Assembly: GCF_018143015.1 (NCBI RefSeq)
Contig: NC_054757.1
Coordinates: 6,740,501-6,804,500, forward strand
Direction: 5' to 3'
DNA from: Lytechinus variegatus
Taxonomy: Eukaryota > Echinodermata > Echinoidea > Temnopleuroida > Toxopneustidae
Length of the DNA stretch: 64,000 nucleotides
The notes under the pieces were generated by a model. The model did no database searches and was not told the origin of the DNA. It saw only the letters and a list, made by a program, of their open reading frames with translations. Numbering within the stretch: position 1 is the stretch's first letter; each line of letters begins with the position of its first letter. Shown piece by piece: positions 22,501 to 34,500 of the stretch. The translations under genes and the position numbers were made by a program.

Positions 22501-25500
22501 ACAACATTTGATTTGGCACTAGGGCCCCATTTTAACACCTCAGTGGAGGGGCAAATGTAGATTAATGTCTAACCCTCCTCTCCCAATTTCTCTCTTTCTT
22601 TCTCGTCCCTGTTGCTCCACATAGTGTCAGCAGTGACAGCAGGCCAGCTCCTCTGCGGTGGTCTCTTCAGTACGGATCCTCTCTCCAACTGGTGCGCATC
22701 CGTTGCCCTGGCACATGCCCTCAAGGACAACCCCACACAGAAGGAGCAGCTTCTTAGAGTTCAGCTTGCTACCGGGCTCGGGAATCCCCCGGTCTCACTG
22801 CTTCAGCAGTGCACCAATCTCATGGCACAGGTATATTTTTCTCTTTCTCTTAGTTTTTTTTTTCAAATTTCTTTTTCACCCACAGTAGGGTGTTTTATTC
22901 AATAAACCATTAGTTTACATATACATTTGCTTTCACAATCAATATGGCTCCAGTTTACATTTGTTTTCAGTCAATGTACAGAAATAATCAGATAGTGAGT
23001 GTTTAACAGTACTACAACAATAGCTGATAATATACAGTCTTGTTATAAAATAAATCATTTACAGTACCAAAAGCAAAAACATAGCGGTAATTTATGTAGA
23101 GAATTAGAGATAAAGATGCAAAATTGTATCTCGCAAACAGTTGAAAAATCTTTTCGACATTAGTCGAAAAGATTAATAAAATTTGACCAACATTTCTCAA
23201 AAGATGCTTGCTTCATATTTTCACATGAAATAGCTTTTTCATACAAAAAATAATTCTTCAACTTGTTGAGAATATTCTGTGGCATAAGACGAATTCCAGC
23301 TAATTTGATTTTATATATCATACATTTTATCCAAATAATCAGTGTATTTAAATGTCAAGTCCACCTCAGAAAAATGTTGATTTGAATCAACAGAGAAAAA
23401 TCAGACAAGCACAATGCTAAAGATTTCATCAAAATCGGATGTAAAATAAGAAAGTTATGACATTTCAAAGTTTCGCTTATTTTTAACAAAATAGTTATAT
23501 GAACGAGCCAGTTACATCCACATGAGAGAGTCGATGATGTCACTCACTCACTATTTCTTTTGTTTTTTATTGTTTGAATTATACAATATTTCAATTTTTA
23601 CGAATTTGATGATTAGGACCCCCTTGCCTGAAGCACAAAATGTTAAAATAATGGAATTCCATGTGTTCAGGGAGGAATGAAACTTCATTTCGCATGACAA
23701 TGATGAGAAAATCAAAATATTTCATATTTCAAACAATAAAAAACAAAAGAAATAGTGAGTGAGCGACATCATCAACTCTCTCATTTGCATGTAACTGGCT
23801 CGTTCATATAACTGTTTTGTGCAATGAAGCTAAACTTTGAAATGTCATAACTTTCTTATTTTACATCTGATTTTGATGAAATTTTCAGTGTTATGCTTGT
23901 TGAAATTTTTTCTTTTTATTCAAATAAAGTTTTTGTTGGGGTGGACTTGTCCTTTAAGGCTCTATTATACTTAATGGGAGTATTCTTTTAGTTTTTATTG
24001 ATATATATCTAGAAAAAGTAACGGGATCACAAATATAAACATGACAATCCAAGGTTGTGTTTATTGATGGTTTACAGAAATAGTCGTAGGTGTCTGTCAT
24101 ATCTCCTCTACAAAAAGAAGCAGTTGTATAATTGACTCATCTGTTTCTATTTCTGTTATGGTAACTCCTGTAGTTACTCTGCAGGACAGCTTTCTGCTGG
24201 TACAATAACAAGCTGGTATATAACCAATTACATAGGAAACATTTTGGCCCGAATTCACAGAGGTTGTTTTTAAAACCCTCAGTTGAACCCATGGTTTATG
24301 CAGATTTCCAGTATAAGTTACGCTTAATTACCATGTATGTTAAGAAATGTCCAATACTGATGCATGCTTTTGTCACAGTGTGCCAAACTGACGCCCATTG
24401 CCGTGGTCATCCACGCTATTTTATTCCACTGTTTATTCCACTGTTTTGAATTAATGAGTCCACTCTTCAAACAGTGGACTCGGAATAATATTGCATACTT
24501 AACCATGGCAACAGGCATCAATTTGGCGCACTGTGACAAATGCGTCCGTCAGCATTGGACATTTTATATAATATACGCGGTATATAAACATAATTTATAC
24601 AGGAAATCTGCAGAAACCATGGGATCAACCGAGGGTTTAAATGTTTAAAAACCACCATTGTGAATTCAGGCTTTTATGTCTAAGTTAATGAGGCATAGTG
24701 GCTGACCTTTCAGACGACAGAAATTACTCTCGGGTCTTTTATCAGTGGGGAGACAAGGGCAGAGCGGGGACTCGAATTCACAACCTCACAATCATTAGTC
24801 CAATGCTATAACCACTAGACCACACGACTCATGACAATGAGCAAAAGACACTTGTGTCGTTTCGATACTATCATATTTTGCGTAATATATCTCTCAGTAA
24901 ACAGTTGATAAATATCACATATACCAATTATCATGAAAATCACACACTTGCATTTGAAGTTTTTTCAATCCCTTTCTCTGCAGCCGACAGTAAAGTTCCA
25001 GACAAGACTTGGTCTGTTGATTCTTCTCAGCTCCTGGGTAGCTCACTCACAGCTCGCTGTCTCACACTTCTTAGGGCATCCAGGAAATGTGCCATTTGTA
25101 TCCTTTGATCAAATGCCATTGTAACAATTCATATGCATTAACAGGGTGTGACTGACACTGGTCCTACGGTCCCAGACCAGTAAAAATTGCTGCCGGGCCA
25201 GTAGATTTTCAGAAATAACCAGATTTACTGGTCCGACATGACCAGTAAAAAATGTATCAAACTGATACAAATGATATTTTCTCCTCAATTGTAACAACTA
25301 TCAATTTTTTTATTCACTTTCATATTTAGACAAAAATATAATATCGATAGAAAACTAGTCAAAATGGTAAAAGAATGATTTTACACACACAAAAAATGCA
25401 TTTTTCAACAGTGATTTTGTTATTTTCATTGTGTTACCAAGTTTAAAAAGAGTGTAATGATTATTAGCTCATGGTGAAACAGATTTTATTCAGCAATCGT

Positions 25501-28500
25501 AAGAACGACTTGTTAATAATCTTTGACTCAATGATTGTATCAGCTAACATCACAAGTTGCCGAGAATGCTGATGAACAGGATCTCTTGGTACAAGGACTA
25601 TGTGCCTTCTTACTGGGAATCTGTACACAATTTAATGACAACTCAAATAAGAACTTCACCAAGTAAGTATATGTCCATTCTATTTATTCTCTTTCATACT
25701 TTGTCTTTGACTAATATATACAGTCAAAGATTACCATATGTTTATCTAAATAAAATTGATATATCTGAAATCTTGTAGAGGCAATATTCAAATTATGTGC
25801 ATACAGGTACTTTACAACAGTTGTTATTGACATCTTGAAAGGTTGCTAAAAATAGTGATGTATGCAAACTTGATTCCAAGTTTTTAGTCCATCTAATAAT
25901 ATGCAACATTAGACTTGCAACAAAACTTTGTTATGTGCGTTTTACTTGCGAAAGATTTGTTATGCGTATGTGCAAGGCAGGGAATAAGTCTTTGGGCAAG
26001 TAATAAAACACATTTTTCCTTTTTTAATAAGCTTATAAATAAGCTTTTTTAATAAGTTTTTTATGAATCTACAGTTGACTATGAAAAGGATCTCCGTATA
26101 AAGAGCGTGATTCCAAAAGGAGCTAAATCCACTTTAAATCAAAATTGATATTTCGATACAAATATATGTGTCTTAGATGCGGGAATCAAATGCAACATAT
26201 CGCAATTTCAAAAAAAAAGAGGAAAGGTTGGTAAAAATTGATTACAAATTTGAGATTTGTTCCAAAAGGAGCTAAATCCAAAACAGTTTTGTTCCAAAGG
26301 GAGCTAGATCCACTAAACGGTTATTTGAAATTGGTTATTTTTCCTATTTTACATAAAGTTATGCATTCAATTTTTTAGGTAAATGTTGTGGATACAAGTT
26401 TACACCATCAGTGCAAATTTTGCTGAAAATAACAGAATTTTTCAATTTTTATGGAAATGTTTGGATTTAGCTCCATTTTGGAATGAGATATCGAAAAGTA
26501 CATGTAGTTCTTTGGGAAAGCAACACTGGTAAATACTTCACGATCTATTATTTACATTTCCCCACCCCCTTCAATCAATGCAGGGAAAGTCTACAACAGC
26601 TAATTGCCAAACGAATTGGTGTAGAGACATTCATTGAGAAGTTAGAAGCGGTATCCAAACACGAGAGCTACACACAAGCAGCCAAGAAACCTCAGTTAAA
26701 GTTTGACTCGGTCGACAAGGTCTTATTTGACTACGAATTCACCACACTCTTCAAGCAACTCGAAGGTGAGTATCAAATTTCTTTCCAAATTTTTGATTGT
26801 TTTGTCTGTAAACTAAAAGGTCTGTCATTCTCAACTTTGATTGGCCTATGTCTTCAACTCCTTACATAACTGAGGAGTTTCGTATAACTGTTTGTAAGAA
26901 ATACACAACTGGAACCTATTTGTGGGTGCTAAATCATTTTTGAAATCAATTGATTCCCATCATACAATGTTGAATTCCAGCATTTGTAGATTATAATTTT
27001 CATAAATAGCAAACATCTGACTGCAAAGTGTATTATTCATCAAAACCCCATAATTGAAAAATTCTAATTTTTCACTGGAACAGGTTACCATTCATTTGTA
27101 AAATTCTATGTAGCTTTATCAGAGTGGCCCAGGGTATATTTGAATTCTGCCTACAGGGTTCCCACACTCATGGAAAATCCTGGAATAATTTGTGGTCATG
27201 GAAAGTCGGGGAAAATTTGTGAAAAGTCATGGAACTTATTTACCTCTTGGCTATGGCAGCTTTCCAGTTTGTCGTGCCTTGCAACCCTCCTACTCTGCTT
27301 TTATAATTGGTGTTCATGGTTTCCACTTTTCCCCAGTTTTTGTGACATCCCAAATTGTACATAACTCCCTGGATGTCACGGGAATTCTGTTTTCAAATTT
27401 CTGTGGGAACCCTATGCCTAGTATTTAAGGAAAGGTACATACTACCATAATAAAACAATTATTCATTTAAGGGAGTAGTAATCAGCGACTTTTGATAGAT
27501 CTATCTCTTTTGTGCCTCCTACAGTTTCTGTTATCAAGGCAGTACAAGCGGGTGATGATCTGGATGCCAAGAAGACAGTAGATGATCATAATTCAATCGT
27601 CACACAATACAAAGACATCATCAGAGACCAGGTATTAAAAGGAGCTTGATATGTTAATTGCCTTCGATGTAAAGGTTCTATTTGCATAGCTCTACACCAC
27701 TCTATTTGAAAGTTTTCTGTCATAACATTTTATTGTGATGGAAGTGAAAGGATCATAAAAAATGCTTTTAGCACAGTTCAATAGGAATACATGTATATGC
27801 ATAGAGAATATTAGTTATAATCCATGTAGTAATGATAGTTCCAAGGTATTTTATTCTTGTAAGGGGGGAGGGCATATCATTTTCATTTTTTCACTAGTTT
27901 GCTTTTACTTTTTGACCGCTAAATTATATATAGCATGGTAATATTTTATTGTAATAAAAATCAAATGGGATTATAAATCACTTTATCACAGAAGAATATA
28001 TTTGTTTCATAGAGAAGATGTATTTTGATAATAGATGTCTTATTCATTTGAGGAATCATCCAGCTTTATAGGTTCTTGGACAACTCCCGTAGTATCTTAG
28101 AATTTGTCTAGGAAGGAGTTGCCTTTGAGGAAAGGTAATCTCTTGGAATGCTCGATGGTATCTTCACCAAGTGAGATGCATTCTCTGCACTGTTAGGGGA
28201 TCTTATTTGGGGAGTTGTCATCGGAAAGAATTGACCTGTTGCATTCTTTGTCATATCTGCTCAGGAAAAGGAAATATTGGTAATAATGATAATGATAATA
28301 ACTGGATTTATAAAGCACTTTTTGCCAGAGGATACAAAGCGCTGCTATTATTATCCCGGGTTTAGCTCGAGCTACCATCACCAGCGGTTAGTGCATGCAA
28401 GGAATTACTCCTGCCGAGTACCCATTCACCTCACCTGGGTCGAGTGCAGCACAGTGCGGATAAACTTCTTGCTGAAGGAAAATATGCCATGGTTACGATT

Positions 28501-31500
28501 CAAACCCACGACCCTCTGTTTCAAAGGCGAGAGTCAGAACTATTAGACCACAACGAAACCAATGAAGTTGTTGTTGTTGTTTTTTTTTTTGAAGGATAAC
28601 CAACTTAGTGAGCTGAAGAAATCCCATGAAGAATTGACGAGAGAATACAGGAAAGCAGAGTCTCAGTTGAATGAACAATCAAGTCAAATTCAGCAACTAA
28701 GAGATCAGTATGTCCTTCTCAAAGCACAACATGGTAAGATCTTCTTGTATGCAGTTTTCTTGATTCTTTCGTCAAAACGTTCTTTACCTTCCGAACATTC
28801 CGCCAGATGTGGTACAAAAATAATGAAGATGGTGTCTGTATGTAATAATAATATTAATAATAATAGTCAGTTCTTGTATAGCGCATAACACATTATGAAT
28901 AATGTCTCTTTGCGCTTCCAAAATACTTGGATATTATTACCCCGGCTGTAGCTCAAGCAGCTTTTATGCACTCGGCATTTCAAGGATTAAATTCCTGCCA
29001 GGTACCCATTCACCTCACCTGGGTTGAGTGCAACACAAAGTGGATTAATTTCTTGCTGAAGGAAACTACGCCATGGCTAGGATTTGAACCCATGACCCTC
29101 TGTTTCAAAGTCCGGTATGCTTGAGTGGATCTGCATTCAACGCTTTTCTCTCATTATTATTATTCAAGTCAGCTATTACAAACCTAGATGTGTTTTAAAG
29201 CACAGAGCCCCATCTAAAGAGAGTAGCATGTGGCTGTAATTTGCCTAAAGCTGCATTTTTAGTCCATAGTAGAAAATCCTGACACCAAGCGTAAATCTTG
29301 TATATGTTGCCAAACACGTTCTTTATAACAGGGGCCTCATTTCATATAACCCATTATAATAACAAAATTGCATTAGCAGTTACAAGCTACTGAAATCCTT
29401 CATTCTGGTTGGTTGATAGGAAATTTGTTACAGACATTGTGCATTTGTTATTGTAACAAGTCTTTATGAAACATGGGCTCCAGAGTCATTGGGTCATTCC
29501 AAGCGCGTATTCTGAATAAAGCATTCCCGTGCTATAAAATCTGAATAGTGCTTGGTCTAAATTTAAACCACCTTTGTGAATTCCACCCTTTGGCCCAAAT
29601 TCACAAAGGTGGTTTTGAAAACCCACGGTTAAGTCCATGGTTTATGTAGATTTCCTGTATGAATTACGCTTAATTTAGCGCGTATCGGGCGCGTATGTAA
29701 GAAATGTCCAAAGCTGATGCGCGCATTTGTCACAGTGCGCCAAATTGACGCCTGTTACCATGGTTAGATACGCTATTTTATTCATGAGTCCACTGTTTGA
29801 AGAGTGGACTCATGAATAAAATAGCGTGTCTAACCATGGTAAGAGGCGTCAATTTGGCGCACTGTGACAAATGCGTGCATCAGCATTGGACATGTTTTAT
29901 ACACGCGCCCGGTACGCACTAAATTAAGCGTAATTTATACAGGAAATCTGCAAAAACCATGGACTCAACCGTGGGTTTTCAAAACCACCTTTGTGAATTC
30001 CACCCTTTAAGTTTTAATTTGTCTTTCATGTCATGAGTTTACACTCATTGCCTCTCACTGTACTATTTCATGATTATTGGCAGGTAACCAAACTGGTCAA
30101 GGTGATGGGGCGGAGACCAGTGATGGTCAAGCGATAGAAATCAATGGGCCATCGGAGAGTAGTGCAGAACTAGAGAAACAATTGGCAATTCAACGACAAC
30201 TAGTAACAGACAAAGACAAGGAGCTGGAAGAGTTGGTATGTTTATAAAAGTGTTTGTTTCCGTTTGTACAACGCCTACTTAGCTTGTTGTACGCGAGCAA
30301 ATGGGAGGCTGAATGTCAAACATCCGTACCGTTGCACGCAACACGTACCATCCAAATGTACCGTTGCACGGCTTTAGGAGGTGACATCACAATATGATTT
30401 AATTCATTGCGCTCAGTAAAAACAAGGGCGCAATACGTATAAGCCTGCTGGCTAAATGCGCAATGCTGCCCAAGGTCATGTGCGCTTGTAGAATTTTGCT
30501 TTTCGCTCCCTTTTCATTGATTACTGCAGGGAAAAACTCTTTGTTTTTTCATATTTTTGTTAAATTCTGAGGCGTTGTACAACACAAATGGCGAATATTC
30601 TTATTCGTGCATTGGTGCAAGATTTCGCATATGGTGAAAGAGACGCTCTATTCAACTCGGCTAATGCGTCGTTGAATAGAGCATCCATCTTTCACCTCAT
30701 GCGAAATCTCGCACCATCGCACTCGTGCCTATTCACTAATTTGTATACTATTTGATTTTAAAATGAGGTCCCCTGTCACATCATTAGACAGATATTCAGG
30801 AACATTTCTTCAAGGTGACATAAAAATTGACTGGAGAATGTCTTCCGGTGATTCATGTACGTGCTACATCTTTTGTAGCTCAACAACTTATCTTTCAAGT
30901 CAATCATCAGAATTTTTCAATTATTTGTTTTGTAATTATATTTTACACTATTTATTCATAAATTGTACCCTTCAGCTTGTGCTGCTGGGCAGTATTTGCA
31001 TGTCTATGCTAGTAATTAAAGGGGAATGAAACCTTTGGAATAAGTAGGCTTGTGTTGAAACAAAAAAGTCAAAGAATAAAAACAAAGAAAGTTTGAGAAA
31101 AATTGGACAAATAATGACAAAGTTATGAGCATTTGAATATTGCAATCACTAATGCTATGGAGATCCTCCCATTGGCAATGAGACAAGGATGTGTGATGTC
31201 ACATGTGAACAACTTTCCCTTTGATGGACTTTAAAATACCCTCAAATTGTCTCTTTCTGCTTTTTCTTGTGGTGACACAAACTCTCTATCCATGATGTAT
31301 TCTTTAAAAATCTGTATTACATGCCCTTCTATAGAAAGAACACATGATCTAGTGATGGATGTGATAAAAGAGGCAATGTAAGTGAAATATATACTAAAGT
31401 AATGGGGAGAGTTGTTCACAAGTGACATCACACATCTTTGTCGCATTGCCAATTTGAGGATCTCCATAGCATTAGTGATCGCAATATTCAAATGCTCATA

Positions 31501-34500
31501 ACTTTCTCATTATTTGTCCGATTTTTCTCAAACTTTCGTCGATCTGTTTCTTTGATTTTTCTGTTTTTACACAAGCTATCTTGTTCCAAAGGTTTCATTC
31601 TCCTCTAAATAATGAATGAATCATTTTGGTATATTGCATAATGTTCTCTTCTTTTTATAGAGAGGAAGATTAGCATCCATTCCATCGTCTGACAACGTAG
31701 AATCAAATACTCCAAGTAATGATTCAGAGATTGCATCACTTAAGTCAAGATTAGAAGAACAAACCCAACTAGCAGAGAAATATAGATTGCAGAATGAAGA
31801 ATTTGCCTCTCAACTACAACAAGTAAGTGATGTATACATCAATAACCATATATTTATTATTATTATATAGTAAAATTATTAAATTTTTATCATACGGTGC
31901 GTCCCAGAAAAAAGGAAACCGGGATTCCCATCTCTTTTTCTTAAAAAAATAAATAAATTGTGATATTTCATTTACATGATCATACATTTCAACTATTTCT
32001 TTATATTTTGATAGCTAATATGAGACGATCATTTCGTGCATTAATGAGCAAGACAAGTTTTGAATTTTAATTTGAAAATCAGGTTTCGCAGAAAAGTTGA
32101 ACAAGATTGGTTAGTGATACGAAGACCATGCTTATTCGATGGTTGGCTCATTCGCATTTCTTTTGTATGTGGCTCTCACTGATCCCTGAAATGAGAATGG
32201 ATTCAGATTCACATGTGAGTTTCTGCGCAAATCGTTTCTGATATGCCTGAATTGCTTGTAATCTGCCGTCTACAAATGATTTGCTAAGATGTTGTCTCAT
32301 GTCAAAGATGAGATTCCACATAAATATAGTAAACACTTATTTAATAATTGTGAAATATGTCTCTGAAAATGGGCTTCCTTTTTTGTGGGATGCACTGTAT
32401 TATGAATAAAGAAGCTAATAATGTGTGATTAAATTTTTTTTGTTGTTGAAAATTCATGACTTTGTCATCTATAATTGAAATTTCATTCATCACACTTCTC
32501 TAATTTGTCTGCTTTTATTTAAACAAAATTGAGGTCAGGGGGCACGTCCTCTTTAAATTGTATTTCCAGCTCTATTGATGATATGGAGAACACTTGGATG
32601 CATTCTGGTATTTTGCTCTATGATTTGAGAATCCTCAATGAACGATTCTAGAAATTCCTTTTATAAAAAATGAAAAATTTATCCCCCATCATGCATTCTG
32701 GTATTTTGCTCTATGATTTGAGAATCCTCAATGAACGATTCTAGAAATTCCTTTTACAAAAATGAAAAATTTATCCCTCATTCAAATGGGACTTTTCAAT
32801 GTTGTTTCCTGTTGCAGGCCAGCAGTAGTAATGACAACAGCGCCCTCTTGGCTGAGAAGGCAGCCATGTCAACGAAGATCACCGACCTGGAGGTCAGGTT
32901 ATCGAAGCTGGAGACGGATAATACGAGATTAACTAATGAGAACAAGGAGCTTAGTGGGGCGAAAGACACGATGGAGATGCAACTGAGGGAAGCTTCAGCC
33001 AAGGCGGCTAATCCTGAAATTGCAATAGCTCTACAGAGAGTACAGGTGAGAAATGGAGGGTTAGCTATCAAGTGATGTAGTCAGGGGCGTATCTAGATGA
33101 GCAAGGGGGGCATGTGCCCTGGATGCTACTTTCAAGGGGGCACTAAAATAGCAAGAGAAAAGAAAATAAAAGAAGTAAACAAGACAAGAAGTTTTTAAGA
33201 AGGATTGAAGAACCAAAGAAGCCAGTTGTTAAAGGGCCTCATTTTAGTGATCACCCTAGGGGCAAATTTTTTCCTTGATTTAACACTGCATGTAGTATTG
33301 TACCATTGATTTGTATTTTATCATTGGAAGAGTGTCGTCGTAAATCGCATACTAGAACTACTATTGATTCTGATATTGATTTATCTGTTTTTATTCACTT
33401 TAATTTATTTCCATATTCAAATTAAAAACATACATCGTCAAATCACAAACATGAATATAATATCACATTAACAAAAATATTATAAAGAAATATTGAAAAT
33501 GAAAAAAGGGGGAGATGCAAAAACTACTACAAATTGAATATGGAGGAAACACCAAAAGCCAAGAGGGCTTATATTGTGAAGCCCTTATATTGAGTAATAA
33601 TGGGTACTGATTTAATATTTATTATGCAAATATTTCAATAATTGTACTTGCTTATATAGCGCTTAATACTTACTTTGTCAGAAGTCTCTAAGCACTCTAC
33701 AGTATATGCAGCATAATTCATGACGAAAATCTCGCGTTTGAGAGCTGTATACCCCATTTTTCCTTATCATCAAATCTCTTCTCCCAGTAATACAAATCCT
33801 ATTGCCCTCAAGCATGAAATTTAAGTATAGAAACACCTGTTTCTTGACCTCGGTCCGAAGATAATTCACCCCAGCATCTACGGTCACAGCAGGGGGCCAC
33901 ACACGATGGATTGCAATGTGTTCCGGCGAGCGCATGGAGTTCCATGTATACACGCGTTGATAGAAAGTTTTTCTTCCTTTCTTTCTTTCTTTCTTTCCTT
34001 CCTTCCTTCCTTCCTTCTTTCTCTCTCTCTCTCTCTCTCTCTTCCTTCCTTCCTTCCTTTCTTTCTTTCTTTCTTTCTTTCTTTCTCTCTCTCTCTTCCT
34101 TCCTTTCTTTCTTTCTTTCTTTCTTTCTTCCTTTCTTTCTTTCCTTCTTTCTCTCTGTCTGGCTGTCTAATTTTTTTCTTTCTAGACTTATTTTTCTTCA
34201 TCCACCCCCTTTCTACACCTCTAAAGAACGTGCATTTGCCAATCATATCTGTAGTGAGGCCTATAAATGTCCTTTTCTCAAAGTTGAGGTGTAGGCCTAT
34301 ACATAGATAATACGTTTGCGATTAAAAAAATAGTTACAGGCATAGTTTGTATTTAAATTATGAATAAGACTTTGGGGTAAAAAAAAATAATGATTTCATA
34401 TTTTTGTGCATATCAGCAGCATGATTATTATACTTTGTATGTTGGTATGCCATTACTTCTATTTTTCGAACGTTAAGACTGTATCATTGCGCGAGTGAAC

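Noticed and set aside
33884-34310. Lys/Glu/Arg-rich and Phe/Leu/Ser-rich open frames
   Set aside because: They are translations of the simple-sequence pyrimidine/purine tract.
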